From the NCBI RefSeq assembly GCF_020184175.1, contig NC_065532.1, positions 42,428,287 to 42,492,286 on the forward strand: a DNA stretch of 64,000 bases, in the 5' to 3' direction. The position numbers and the translations under genes were made by a program. Shown in pieces: positions 50,425 through 64,000 of the stretch. Under the pieces are notes generated by a model. That model had not been told where the DNA came from. It was given only the letters and a program-made list of their open reading frames with translations, and did no database searches. Source of the DNA: Aphis gossypii (lineage: Eukaryota; Arthropoda; Insecta; Hemiptera; Aphididae). Every line of letters starts with the position of its first letter. Positions within the stretch are counted from its first letter, which is position 1.

Positions 50425-53400
50425 CTAGAGAATATTCAATAAATAGTATAAGTCCGAGTATAAGTTAAATAATTGTTGGTTGGACACCAAGATGTTAGTT
50501 CATAAAAAGTGATAAATTATTTATACGTGATAAACTTATTAAGAATACCGAGAATGGAACATAATTATGATGTTAGTGTTTATAATTCAACACTAATGTT
50601 TTACACGCTGTATAAATTATAATAATGTATTATTTTTTAGAATTAAAATTATTTCTGTTGTTTACGTTATCTTTTAGGCACTAACATAAGAAAATTATTT
50701 ATAAATAGAAAATAAAACCCGTCGTTGAATTCTTAGTAAAATAAATAATTAAGTCCTAAATATTTTTTCAAATACAAACTTTAAAAAATCATTCATTTGA
50801 ATTATCTACTAGTCGATAGGTATAAATAAATTAGTTTACTTAATACGAGTTATATTTTTTTAATTTTATATTATTACTAAAAAATAATTATTTTAAATAT
50901 AACGACCATAATACACATTTTACTTTATAATTTATTTTTATTTATTACATGGTATCTTTTTTAAAGTGCAATTTTTAAAATAGAATAATAAAATGTACTT
51001 TTCAGATATTTTCACAAATATTTCTATTGCTTATACCTACGCGCAGTTTATAAGTCATAATAATTATTAATAATATTGTAGTCATGTATATTTTATACTA
51101 AAAATAAAAAAATACGCAACTTAAAAAAGAACTGTAAATTATTAAATCACACGTGATTAAGTTAAATATCGATTTTGATTTACCTATGAGAATAAAAGTA
51201 ATAATAAATACTTTTGTAGTTAGAAATCACACAAAAACGTTTAAACTTGGTAGTAAAAATGAATAAAACAATAGATTATAAAGCAGATTTAAGTTAATAA
51301 TAATATTAAACGGTAAACGAAGATAATAGAAAATTGAGATTTAATATTTCAAACAAAGTCATCTTTGTTAATAAGGTTTTATCATTTACGTTCATATTTT
51401 CAAAAGATTTCACACACCATTTATAAATGCATAAAGAAACAAATCACAATAATATTCATTGATTTACAAAAGTAATTTGCTGATAGTGAATAGTAAAGAT
51501 GTAAAGAGGAAATATCAATTTTATACATTTTACTGCGCGCGTGTGCAAATATACGACATTCAAAGATTAAAATTCTATAGCTGGATTACTTACTAAAAAA
51601 TTAGATGATACGTAGTTAATATTTATAAAATTTAATTAATCTAAAATACTGTATTTAAAAACTATCATTACCTAATTCCAAAAAAATATTTTATCGAATT
51701 TACAATAAAAACACCAAGAGAATATACCTATCTGCTATAAGTAAAAGTTAAAGGGAAGGTAATAACAAAGATGTAATTATAATAAGATGTATAATTTTAC
51801 TTAATTAATTATTTAGGCCACAGAATTTTAAAATTAGATATTATAATGCGTTGACTAGAGTTTTTGGCTCTCATAAAAAATGTAAATGGCTTTGTGATAA
51901 ACATTTTTTTTTAAATACCTATCAATAAAAAAATTATGATTATCATACATAAAAAAAAATCAAGCCTTCAAAACATCATGTATCTGTTTATGATTAGTGT
52001 ACATAAACCACAATAGTACCTAGTAATGACTAATGAGCGTATTGAGCATTTTACTCTTAAAAAAATTCGATAAATGTACAAATAAATTATAAGTGAACTT
52101 ACACAAATTTTTCTATAGGTGTAAGGTAAGTGTATATTAATTTTGTTAAAAAAATTATAACAAAGTTACTAATATTTTTATGATTAATAATATCAGTTTT
52201 GATTACCAGTAGATATACGTATGAATATCATAATGTATAGATATTGTATGCCCTCTAACAGTAGAGGACATACGTAATGTGCACCTGATTTTTGATCCAT
52301 GTTAAAAAGGTTTAACTTTTACTGTGCCCAGTATTTGTAAATTATACAAAACTTTTAATTTATTTAAGTCTCTATAATTGTGTACATTTGAAATTAAACT
52401 TATTAAAATTGTATTTTTGTCCAAAACCGTGGTATTTGTAAAAATTTTATAAAAAATATGTTATTATTTATCCTAGTATTGTAATCCTAAATTATTTATT
52501 TTTAATTTTTAAGTTAATTTAACTAATTATTCATATTAGGAATATGGCTGTAGAAAATTAAGTATAAATTATAGATAAGTAATTTCGTTAAATTTTGCAA
52601 AAATATATATAGGTATTCGTTTTTAAAATTTTATACGGGCGCAGTTTATGCAGTCGTTAGTAGATATTTTATTTTAAATACATACGCCAAACAGCTATTA
52701 AATATAAACAATGAATAATAGATAGGTAATATGATAAACTTAACAAGACATAAGAAACAGTAGTATATTATCTAACGGATATCAATATTAAAGTAGATCC
52801 CTATCAATAAGTCTCACATAATTAATAATCTATGATAATCATAATGCATAAAAATTATAAATAACAAACACGTATTATTATAACTGGAAGACTTTAATGA
52901 CCTAAAATATAATAATAATGTAGCAGAAAATATATTAATAACAAGTCTTTATTATCTTAAGTTAGGTACTAAATATTTTAGAGAACTAAGTATCTCAAAA
53001 AATTAGATAGATGAATCTAAATTGTCCTTAGATAGACAAGGCGAATATGAAGAAGAATTAGAAGAATTTATAATATACATCTCAAGCATTAAAAATGAAT
53101 AAACACAGTAAGGTAACCATAAGTGTTAAAATAAGTACGTTAATCTTTATTGTGGATACAACAAATTCATAAACGTCGCGATTTCACGATACCTATTAGA
53201 AGTGCATGTTAAAAGTAACGCATCAAGTTAAAAGACGGCTTTCCAAGCGAGGACTGGTGCATCAAGTATACACTGCGCAATCTGAACACACTATTGATCG
53301 AACGAATTTGGCGTCAGTAACGATAGCTGTTGACCTATTTAGACCAGCACAAAAGTCTAGAATAGTGTTATATATCATGAAAGATACTAAAAGTATACAC

Positions 53401-56400
53401 TTATAGAACTAAAGCAAAAATAACAATGATTATGAATTTTAAAATAATATAATATAAGATTAAATTGTTAGGTATATATAAATTATAAACGAATACAATA
53501 TGATTGTTTCATGAAATTATAATTTTCAAGTACCTATAAATACGATGAGATTATTTTCAATTAGGAAACCTTCGTCAAATAACCATATATATTGATGACT
53601 AAAATTAATGAAGTAGGATTGTGCACTTTTGAACTTTACTTATTATTTTCAAAAAATTTAAAAAATTATAAAGGGATTGAGAACCAAAAGATATTTGTGG
53701 TCCTTTTACACCTACCGCAAATATAACATTATTGCGCATCAAAAAAAAGTATAAAAATAAAAAAGTAGATTTTAACAAAAATCCAATTTATTAATTTTTT
53801 TTACGTATAATTTTTAAATTATAATTTATATTTACAATATCGACAACAAAATTAAATTGTAAACTTGACTAAATATTCTAAAAGAACACATTTTAATTAT
53901 GATTTGTATAATATATTCATATTGAAAAATATAATAATTGTAGTTGTTACTTTGAGTTATTAAAAAAATAAAAAAAATAAAGACATTATTGTAACAATAT
54001 ACAGATAACTTGATGAATAGATGCTATATTACCTATGTACCTAAATGTTATTAAAAAAAAAACCAAGACCGGAATTCTATATGATAACTGGCTATCTAAT
54101 ATAACATACTTATATTTTATCAATTTTATTAGAAATCCAATATCGATATGCTATTTCCACTGCTTTAACGTATTTCGTACAAAATATTAATTTAGTCCTT
54201 ACCATGTTTTGTAAAATGTGTCATAATATAATAAACAAGAATTGAAAAATGGATTTATCTAGGTATTAAAAAAAAAAAAAAAAATTGAGATTAAAAAAGT
54301 TAATCCATGTATTTTAGTAAATAGCCATAAATATAGGAAATATAGAGTACTTAAAAAGTATGGAGATATTCGATATCGGTTTATACACTAACAAAAATTG
54401 TTGATCAAGTATAATATGAACATAATCCTAAACATAATTATCATATAATTTCGGAAATATCGATATTAGACAAATAGAAAATAAATAATTCCCGAGTAAG
54501 AAAAATTTAAAAACTATAAATTTACAAGGACAAATAAAATAATTCGACACAAGAACTAGATAACATAAAAAATGATAATACAAGACCGTCCATTCTAATA
54601 TATTACTTTATTTTTAGATATGAAAGATAATCATGTTATCAATATTTTCATTAAAAAAAAAAAAAAATTGTAGTTATAATTATTTTAATATCATTATGCC
54701 TTTTTGATTGAAAAACAAAGTTTAAAATTATTTTTAAATATCATAATTCATAATGATTAACAACTTAAAACAACCAAATTATTTTGAAAATACCCTTAAA
54801 AATATACCATATCTACAAAATAGATAATACCTATATTTAGTAGAAGTTTCAAATTGCTTTATAAATATGTATTTTTCTATTATAATAAAATAATAAATTT
54901 GTTCCATTGATTAAATTAAAATTTTTTTTAATGAGAACTATAAATAAATATAGACATTTAATATTATCGTTGCCAGCAGGTAATCTTTCATAGAAAAACA
55001 TAATATATAAGAGAAACAGTCAAACAAAAATATAAGTACACAGGTACAAAAGTTAAACAAAATAAAAATCATTTTAGGGAATTTTGTGTATGTTAAGAAT
55101 CAAAACAAATAATTTTGAATTTAGAAATTATGTTATTTATTTAATAAACATTAGTTAATCGCAAATATTTTTTTTTATTAAAATATAAAAATATTTCAAG
55201 TAAGCATACTATATATTATATTATTTTGTTTTTTTTTTTTTTTTTTTGATAAATTAATCTGTTACATATTATTACAATAAGATCTGGCAGATCTTCACTA
55301 TAAAAGTATCTAAATAGTTTATTAAAACATGGGTGAAGAGGTGTCCAGTGATACCAATTCAATATGATAAAGTCGATAAAGGTATACTATAAAGTATAAG
55401 TAACTACAAGTAGTTAGATAAATAAAACCATATTAGCACTAGATAAACATTTTCTGTTGATCAATATAGTATAGAATATAAATCACTATCCATATAAATA
55501 AAATATTATAGATGGTAATTGGACTAGATGATATATTTTAGAAGCACAAAATAACATAATATTATTTAAACACATAAATAAAAAAAATTTATAGAAAAAA
55601 CTACACTTTTAAATAAATGAATAGGTACCGCCCAAAATAAATACTATCCAAAAATGTTAAATAGGTACTATAAATTATAAAATTAACCTTGATTTATTAA
55701 TAGAAAAATGGTACATATTGTAATACTAAAAATTCAAACAGTGTTAAAATAAACTGTTAATTTTATCTTTAAGAATATAGTTAGGTATTAGAAATTGCCT
55801 AATAAAAAAAAATTCTTTAGTTTAAGTAATATGTATATAATAGCATAAGAAATAATTTCATAAAATATAACTCTACATATTATTAAAATTATTTTTAACT
55901 ACTATCATGTATCAACATAATATAATAATTACCCAGTTATACAATATTATTAATGTTGATAAAAATATTGTTCAATAGAATTTGTGTCTACAAAACAATC
56001 TAAGATAATTGGTTTATTAACCTTAATGTGAGCTTAATGCTAATGTAAAAGAAATTTAGCATGTTGTAGAATTCATAAAAAAAATAATTTGTAAAATATA
56101 GAATGTGCTGTAAAAAGTGATAGTAGTTGAAATTCTTAAAAATAACACTATTTATAAAAATGTTTTGCACAAACAGGTACAGATGATTAAAGAATAATAA
56201 AAAAATAATGTATTAATATAATACTATATTGATCAGAGTATAATAAGTGCCTTCTTTCAATAAAACAATTGATATTTTCTTTAACTGGATTGAAAAAATA
56301 ATAACCGCTTAAAAAGTATTAACCTACCTACCAACCTATCAATAAATTATGTATAATATCGGCTATGTTAGACCTTACTATCAGTTATTTTTTGTGTTAT

Positions 56401-56864
56401 TTAAAATTAAAATTGTTGCTAGTCTTTTAAATAGTACTACCTAAAGAAAAACATGAAAATAAGTATAACAAAACTTAAAAAACACCATCTAGATACATAA
56501 ACATTATTCTAACTAGGTGTTCTAGTCTATGTCTGATCAGAATATATGTTGATAACATTGTTAGGCAAGTACCTATCAAAGTATTTGAATACTTATTTGT
56601 TAAATATTTCATTCTTAATAATGGATATAAGTAAGTGATGCGCTAAAAAAAACGTGGAATTTTAAATAACATAATCTAAGTAGATAGAATGTTAATGTTG
56701 ACTATTATGATACACAGCAAAACACCATCACTACTTGCCGACGTTACATCGTAACAGTACAGAGGAAAACACTGAGGCACACAACTTTCATTAGTATATT
56801 ATATTATATTATACTGTACATGTATATAATATATACATACATAACACATAAGACTTATACATAC
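50425..56864 (-). other. probable first intron of Met (5' UTR intron)
   Basis: A 6.4-kb AT-rich stretch between the exon with the Met start codon and the proposed noncoding first exon. It contains poly(A)/poly(T) runs (for example about 55229-55247) and short spurious frames (53206-53406). Nothing else is supported. Confidence 0.5.
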
Positions 56865-57200
56865 TTGTACAAATTGCTTTTCCGTCAGTCTTATAAGCGA
56901 TGATGTTCAGTCTTGTAGTGCAGTCTTATCGTGCGGCTCATGTATGCGCCAATTGAACTATTTTGTTTCGAGGTGGTCGTCCGTTTACGACACGTCTAAA
57001 AAACGTTTGTCGCACATCTGCCCATAAGTCCTGCAACAGATCGACATAACTGATCGTTCCTCGATCGTACACTACACGTCATTATAGCCACTTTGTGTCG
57101 AACCGTCAATAATAACGAAATCATATATGAGACCCGCACACACACCGAAATACCAAGCGAATTGTCATCCAAACGAGATGCACCAGCACCGAGACGAAAC
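56865..57200 (-). promoter_or_regulatory. candidate Met 5' UTR exon and promoter
   Basis: G+C and CpG rise between about 56.88 and 57.2 kb, the only such block upstream of the Met start-codon exon. On the - strand an arthropod-type initiator (ATCAGTT) lies at about 57050 and a good donor (CAA then GTATGT) at 56864-56863. Splicing to 50424 would make a noncoding first exon of roughly 190 bp. A 68-codon frame across it has no protein-like character. No RNA evidence is available. Confidence 0.4.
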
Positions 57201-57259
57201 AACGTAGAAATAGGTTAAACGATATAGTTATTCGTGATTACCGTAACAGTATAAAGTAA

Positions 57260-58049
57260 GACTAATAAGTAATAACTATTTCTAATTGCTACTATTATTG
57301 TTATTATTATTTCAATTATTATTTTACGATTACATACGAACGACAACAAACCCGACCCGACCCATCAATTCAGACGCCATGTTTGTTGTTGATGGTCCCA
57401 TTATCACTCAGTCGATCATAGAAGAAAAAATCAAACGAAATAAAAAACGAAAAATCATGTATTATGCAATACATATTACAGTAAAGTAATGCCAAGGTGT
57501 TACTGCTGACACTTTTTCATTGTTCAATGCTTAGTCATAAACAATATAAACTATTGTTCTGTTGTTATTATTGCTGGCCTATATATATTATAAAAATGTA
57601 ATAATATCAATTCATTTCTCGTTGCGGTTTGATGTTATGAATCATCTATTGACTCGTATTATAACAAATACCTCCTAATAGGTATTTTTATGCTTATTAT
57701 TGCCAATCCCCGAGGACCGCCATTCTTAATCACGTCTTATTATAGAAAATTATTATGAAATTTATTTAAGTTTTAACGAACTATGAAAAAAAAAAAAAAC
57801 AGGTTATTGTTTTTAGGTAGGTGCCTATATTTTATTATAGTTGGTACCTAACCTACCTAACTTAGTACCTACCTACCTGCATAATATAATAAAATTGGAT
57901 CTCTTTAATATCATAGGGATATTAAGTAGAGGGATGCTTAAACTTTTATAGTATTGTTAGATTAATGTTTTATACCTTATACCTATCATTATAAGTGAAG
58001 GGATAAAAAATTTAGTTTATAGCAACTGGTGGGATGCCATGTCCCGTAT
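57260..58049. other. intergenic stretch, nothing firm
   Basis: AT-rich sequence upstream of the proposed Met promoter. A short + strand frame with ATG at 57379 (MFVVDGPIITQSII and on, about 36 codons) diverges from Met but lacks any recognisable feature. Confidence 0.4.
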
Positions 58050-58293
58050 CAATGGCGTGACTAGGAATTACTCCTAGGGGGGGTTTAATGATCTTTTTTT
58101 TTTGCTCACCTCTAAAATATATTGTCCAGAAGCGGTAAAATGTACTGAGTTGTACGTTTATTGAATAATGCATTTCATACATAAGTATAACAGTTAACAA
58201 AACTATAAATTTATATACATTATTATAACAATACTTTTTTAAGGCCAAGGGTGGGGGGGTGAACACTTAAAACCCCCCCTGGTTACTCCACTG
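58050..58293. mobile_element. hAT-like MITE with target-site duplication
   Basis: The left end CAATGGCGTGACTAGGAATT and the right end, read on the opposite strand as CAGTGGAGTAACCAGGGGGG, share the CARTGGMGTRACYAGG pattern. The element is 244 bp with G-run and C-run subterminal sequence and no long coding frame. CCCGTA occurs directly before it (58043-58048) and directly after it (58294-58299), a six-base match within a putative 7-8 bp duplication. CAGTGGCGTAAC termini are common in insect MITEs. Confidence 0.7.
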
Positions 58294-61200
58294 CCCGTAC
58301 GCCCCCCGCTTCGACCACTGAATTCATAACATCCAATTAAACCAATCTAACTAAATAAGAGGATAGAATCACGATCACAGTCCCTATTTCTTTCTACAAA
58401 CATCTTTTTTAATGGCTAGGTACGTTTAAAAGAAGTTTAAACAAATAAAATAAAAAATATTCATATGATAAAGTTTGTAAATTAGTGAATACGGGAGTTC
58501 AGAATTATGTACTTGAATGAAGTCTATAGTATTACTTAATTTGTAATTATTGAATTATAATCAATCATTAATAATATTAATATATATTCAATTATTAATT
58601 TATATTAAGTATTTTTGACCTCTTGACGTGAGATAACAATATTTTATACCTATTACTTATTAATGTTTAAACGTCTAAAATATTATTCGTTTCTATGATG
58701 ATTGCTACAATCTGCAATCACCATGACAATAATTATTATATCTTTGTTTAACTAATTTATAATAGTAAAGGTAAAATATTATTACAATACTAAATTATTA
58801 AATTAGTTGTTAGTCTTATTATTATTAATATATTTATTTAAATGGTACAAATACTACAAACGTAATATTTAGAGTCTGGAATAACTGGACAACTATAAAT
58901 ATTTAATCTGGATTAATATCTATCTGATATTATCAATTAGCCATTGGTATACTAGTTGTGATATTAATTATTCAAAAACATGTTTTCGTATTTCATAAAT
59001 CGTGCCTCAATGAATATTTATAGATCAATTTTTAGTGTTTGTTAAACTGAAAAATAATTTTATCTAGTTTAATCAGTAATTTTTATGAGCATTAAATCTT
59101 GTATAATTTATTTCTAAAAAAACAAAAACTATCACATTTTTAAATGCAATCAAAAAATGTATGGATCAGCAAAACATAGATAAAGTTCACTTATTTCTAA
59201 TAAAAATACAATTCTGATAATTTTACGAAAATAAGATCATTTCTCAGTTCTCAAATCACTATTATACTATAACGAGGAAATATGAAAATGTGATTTTATA
59301 GCTAATGTAGAAACTCAGAAAATATAATAACAACTAACAATAATTGAGAATATTGGTATGCCTCAGTATATAATGAATGCATCTACAACATTTAAAATGT
59401 TCTGTATTAAATCGATTAGCTCTTAAATTGTCGATAAGAATTAAGTTTAATTTCTTTAGACTTAAAGTTTTACGTTTATGGTGTATTCAACAATATTTTT
59501 AGTGACTACAAGGAATTGTTTATCTTTATAAGATCCGATAAATTAAAAATTTATATGGCCAAAATAGCCATTAAAAATTAGAATACTCAATGAATCATAA
59601 ATAACAAATTTAGCATTCCAAAATACTTATGAAATTATTTCATGATTTAAATTATATTTTTCTGGTTTTTTTTTTTTCATAGAAAATCTAATAAAACATG
59701 GGAATAGTTTTATTTGAAAACGTAATAATAATAAAGAACGCCGTAAAAATTCACGTTTAGGCAACATAATGTATATATATTTTTGAAACCTGTCTCATAA
59801 TAATTTACGTTTAAAATTTAATCATAATGTACGTCTCTTCTGTTCTTTAAGAATGATTTTAATTTTAAAAAAAAATTAAAATGGTCATCTAAAATTTCAT
59901 TGAACCTAAATATTTTTGTTTTTATTATTTATTTATACTTTTTGGGATATGATTAGAATTTATGTTAACAATTGTAGCATATGTAAACTAAAAATCCACG
60001 AATGCATAAAACCCCAAAAAAATGAATAATCCAAATTGTTTTCGTTCTTGGAAATTTGAAACTCGTACCTATTATTTATCGTTATACTACAAAAAGGCAA
60101 CAAATTATAGGACGATATTATAAGCTTTGACTTATAAATAATAAATATACGAGCACTAAAGTACGTGTACCTCTATAATAGCACGAACAATATAATAATC
60201 TGTTTTGATCTCTCTTTAGTTAAAATAAACATACTCAAGTATACGTATAGTATTTTAAGCTCTGGTAACAATAAATAATAACTAATCAGAAGATATATAA
60301 AATAGGAACTTACAAATTTAAGAAATTGCAATGTTATGCTAATCAAATAATCGCGGTTACTATACCTACATACAAAAAAAAAATATTCATTCAACATGAA
60401 GTTTTATAACATAAAATATTGAATTATGGGTATATAAAAATTTAAAAGTGAACCATAACTGGACTTTAAATTTAAAATTTGTAGGTACCTACCAAAATAA
60501 TATTATAACATTTAAAGATGAAAATAAAATAAAACAATGTCTATAATATACTTCATTGTTATCGTGTAATAATGTATTATAATTAAAATATTACATTACA
60601 GTGATGTACCTATTTAGGATTTATTTGAGGGAGGATATATGTCTAAAAATAATTTTTCTACCTCCACTTGAAATACATGAAGATACTATCAATTTATTAT
60701 AACTTCATACCTAATATATATTATTATAGAACACGGATTTTAAAGCATAATAAGCAACTAAAAAAGCACACGATTGTTTTAAAAATACAAAAAGGAGCAT
60801 ATTTATTTTAAAAAAGTAAAAAAAAAACGTGACCAAAAATTAACAAAAAAATTTTAAAAATTAATTTAAATTAAAAAAGAATTATTTACCAGAAGTGGAA
60901 CTGACTATTGTCAGACAGAATATTTTTATACATATAAAACGAACTCTCTAAATCCACTGAGGTGATCGCCGATCGGTGCATACTGCATACTAGAGATTTC
61001 AAATTACAACACTAAAACTTAAATTTTGAAACGATCGATATCCATGTTATAGGCATACTGAAGATACAGGTACTGCAGGCTATATGTAGATCGACAATAT
61101 ATACATTTAATAATCAAGCCGATAACGAAAACAATAATAATTAAATATAAACATTTAGTCCGCATTCTGGGTTTTTACGTTTCTTATTAATTCAATTTTT

Positions 61201-61760
61201 TATTATTACTATAGTGACATAATAAATATATAAAAATTCTACATTTGAAATAACTAAAAAAAGCAATAAAAGCATTTATATATTAAAAAGCAACAAAAAA
61301 AATTTGTTTATTTGGAATCAGAATGACGAATGACGTGAAACGAATTTATGTATAAAAATTAGATCTTTATCTTGTATATAAAAGAGAAGCATATGATTTA
61401 AAATTTGAGCCCTAATTATATAATATGTTCATAGTAGGTGCATAAACCTTATAATTATAATATATAGCATATTAAATTATGAATCATTTATTTATTTACC
61501 ATTTACAAAACAAACTGTAGTATTCTATGTTTTTTAGCTTTTTCGTCAATAATTTGTTCAACATCCAATTTTATGTTGCTATGAATGCAAAGCTTTATAA
61601 GCCTATTCTATCTGGTATAAAATTAAAATAATATTCAAAATTTAAATAATTAATAAACACATAAAATATTTCATTAGTGATTAGGGAATATTTACCTCCT
61701 TCATATAATTTCTTAAATATGTTTTTAATATTTTCATACAAGCTAATGCAGTGATATAAG
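58294..61760. other. intergenic AT-rich stretch, no supported gene
   Basis: No protein-like frame, RNA gene or clear element. A weakly repeat-like GAGGGAGGATATATGTC patch lies near 60628 and may be the end of another decayed MITE. Confidence 0.5.
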
Positions 61761-61774
61761 CTAACAAAAAAGGT

Positions 61775-61993
61775 CAAGACGGGTGATACATCTCCCTCAT
61801 TTCCTTCCGTAAATACGCCACTGTTACATTATAAACTAATACATTGAAGTTAAATTAATTTTGTTTTGTTTGAAAACTAGTAGTTTAGAAATGTTGTTGG
61901 TTTGTAAATTGTGAGTTGTAGTGTTGTTTTGATGAATATGTTGATCGTAAATATTCAAGGGGTTATTACTCCCTTCCTTAGTTACCCCACTAA
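61775..61993. repeat. two MITE terminal fragments
   Basis: TACGCCACTG at about 61804-61813, preceded by a 'gggtgatacatctccctc' stretch, and TAGTTACCCCACTA at about 61980-61993, preceded by GGGGTTATTACTCCCTTCC. Reversed, the second reads TAGTGGGGTAACTAAGG and resembles the left end of the element at 58050. Both look like right-hand termini whose left partners are lost or nested. Confidence 0.4.
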
Positions 61994-61999
61994 AATAAT

Positions 62000-64000
62000 C
62001 ACTGGCCGTAAGTACGTTTTATTAAATTACTGAAAAATACAGGACCAAAAATGTGGTTAACCAGTATAGGCAACATATGATACACTGAATCATGTAAAGC
62101 ACGATGTCACTATTGTGAAACCATGCATTTTTAATTAAATTATGAAAAAACAAGTATAATTTTTACAAAGTTATACCTATTTTAATATTTTTTAAATAAT
62201 ATACTAAAATTACTATTAAGTATTAAGAAATAAAAAACAATCTCTAGCGAGTACCTAATATAATTTGGTTAAGTGGAAAAATATTCAATATCCTGAACAA
62301 AAAATATTTTTTTATTCCCACCGTTATAAAGCTATAATAGTCGTAGTCCGTTGGAATTAAGAACGAGTAAAAAAAAAATTAATATTTAATAATTATCAAT
62401 AATTAAATTCAACGATTATTATCTCATGATGAAATAGTTTTAAAAATATCTAGGCTTTATTATGAAAAATTCATATTGGATTTATATTTTATATTTTATA
62501 AGATTTAAATAATACATATTATATATAAATTAAAAAAACTTTACCTTGACATAGGTATTGTGACCTAATATTTTATATTGATTTAATAATATTTCAATTT
62601 AGATTTTTTAATCAGTGAACTGCGTATTTAAAACTATTTAGTTACCTGAGTTTCTCCAATTCAGGAGTTTTTTGACACTTTCCGAGTCAAGGACATCATC
62701 TATTTCGATTGAGGCGTATCTGTTAGTTATAAAATGAGAAGGTTCTCTTTTTTTTTGGAGAAGCCAAATATGAATTGGTACATTTTATAATTTTTGTTGA
62801 TTGATTTGAGTCAGATTAATAAGTAGTGGAGTAGCATTTGATGCTTTAAGGCGCTCTGTATAATATTTAGAGAAATGTTGGGTTTATTAGTTTTAGTTGA
62901 AATTTCGATTAGGTATGATGAAAAGATTTTAATTGATATTGATTACGAGATAATAAGTTGGGATTTGCATAGTGCTAGTTATTTAGTTTCAAGTTTGATA
63001 ATATATTATGTTATATTTAAAAGCCACCGACCTGTTAGGTTTTGGAAAAAGGATTGATATTAGGTAATTATATTAATAAAATATAAATACTGTACAATTA
63101 TAATTACTAAGGGATAAACATGCTTGGTAAATAACTCTGTATAATAATACTATACTATAATATAGTGCGCTTGGTATGCACACGATATGCATTCAATCTT
63201 TATTATATACGTGGGATAATCGCAATAGATAATATTATATGATATTGAATCGCTTTGTCCAGTTTAACTGTTAATGTGTAATAGTGAATTGGTTATCGTC
63301 AAGTAATTATTAGACTGTACACACGGTGTACAATCGTCTTCTGCTAATTTCAGTAGAATTATACAGATTTACACGAATACAGTCGAAAATGCCCGTTCGA
63401 ATTGGCTAATAACCGTATAATAAACCCATTATATATTGGCAATTTTGTCGATTGTCGCAGTAGTAGGTACATAGGATTAGCAGTGGGATGTGACAATAGT
63501 AATTTCATAATAAAGGCTATTGTCTTAATTATTTCAATATATTATGTTGATATTGATTTAGTTCAGATATCAAAATATAAAATACTCGCGTAATTTAGAC
63601 AATGCAATTATGTATATAATATACATAAATATTAATATGACTATTCATACAAAATTAAAACAAAGTTTATAAATGGTGTTCTCAATTCATTAACTGAAAG
63701 TTTCCAGTAGCTTGAATAGCTTGGTCAATTTAAATTATGATTTTTTTTTATCTGTTTTAAGATAGGGTCAGCTAGAACTAGGACCGTATAACATATTACT
63801 ATGGTCATACTACAATATATTGTGATAAGTACTGATCACTAAATTATATATAAAAATAATACAAATACTATAAAGTATTAAGTAAATAGTTTCATTTAGT
63901 ATTTATTTATTTATTTATAGCCAATTCCATCAAACTGTCTTTCGTGTATGATCGAAGATGTGAGTTAACTATTTAAAGAGTACTTAATGAGCTGATGCGA
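62000..64000. other. right-hand end of the window, no supported gene
   Basis: AT-rich with short frames (62875-63057, 63402-63593) that have no recognisable domain and no splice or promoter context I can defend. A possible Helitron terminus is listed separately. Confidence 0.5.
63751..63775 (+). other. possible Helitron 3' terminus
   Basis: GGGTCAGCTAG at 63765-63775 is identical over 11 bases to the end of the Helitron-like copy at 3013-3023. It is preceded by a small hairpin (TATCT, loop GTTTTA, AGATA). The next base is A, not the expected T, and no family block was found upstream, so it may be a decayed end. Confidence 0.4.

Noticed and set aside
53206..53406. 66-codon + strand frame with locally higher G+C
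   Set aside because: No domain, no splice sites and no conserved pattern; possibly a decayed repeat, but not supported.
62875..63057. 60-codon + strand frame
   Set aside because: Hydrophobic AT-rich frame without a domain or context.
1..64000. CRISPR arrays, tRNA or rRNA genes, bacterial-type operons
   Set aside because: No regularly spaced direct repeats with unique spacers, no tRNA cloverleaf with A/B boxes noticed, and no ribosomal RNA blocks seen while reading both strands. A dedicated scan (tRNA and covariance models) was not possible.

Overview
The window looks like a piece of an insect chromosome, most likely from an aphid (Hemiptera, Aphididae). It is very AT-rich, carries long AT-rich introns with canonical GT/AG ends, shows many short 'taggtacctac'-like and (TA)n/(TAA)n tracts, and contains a few sharply bounded GC/CpG-rich islands. 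No bacterial operon layout, tRNA, rRNA or CRISPR array is visible. The species assignment is an inference from gene content and base composition; no search could be run.

Two genes are clear. On the + strand at about 8.1-11.9 kb lies a short PIAS-type E3 SUMO ligase gene (CDS 10129-11250, two coding exons, 352 aa, PINIT domain plus SP-RING; no SAP domain and no long C-terminal tail seen). On the - strand, from about 57.1 kb down to about 15.6 kb, lies the gene for the juvenile-hormone receptor Methoprene-tolerant (Met), a bHLH-PAS transcription factor. I assembled 15 coding exons (50413 down to 15795, 776 aa) whose phases all agree; the first two coding exons are separated by a 21.8-kb intron. 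The two genes converge on a roughly 4.5-kb AT-rich spacer holding a decayed LINE fragment and microsatellites.

Inside the large Met intron, at 45094-45926 (- strand), is a GC-rich exon with strong coding character encoding a Gln/His-, Ser/Pro- and Asn-rich protein of unknown identity. It is broken by an apparent single-base frameshift near 45.6 kb. A CpG-rich island (46.13-46.66 kb) sits just upstream and may be its promoter or first exon.

The left end (0.44-3.75 kb) is accessory DNA. A 1.2-kb inverted duplication (about 445-928 against 1203-1672) holds two diverged, frame-broken copies of one unrecognised coding sequence facing each other. It is followed by two head-to-tail Helitron-like elements: a 3' end with hairpin plus CTAG at 3023, a second 5' end at 3025, and a decayed helicase fragment at about 3608-3710. 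Other repeats are hAT-like or MITE-like elements at 58050-58293 (with a near-perfect target-site duplication) and 46918-47121, a possible further Helitron 3' end at 63751-63775, a 10-bp-stem palindrome at 7043-7070, and several simple repeats. The 57.3-64 kb end has no gene that I can support.
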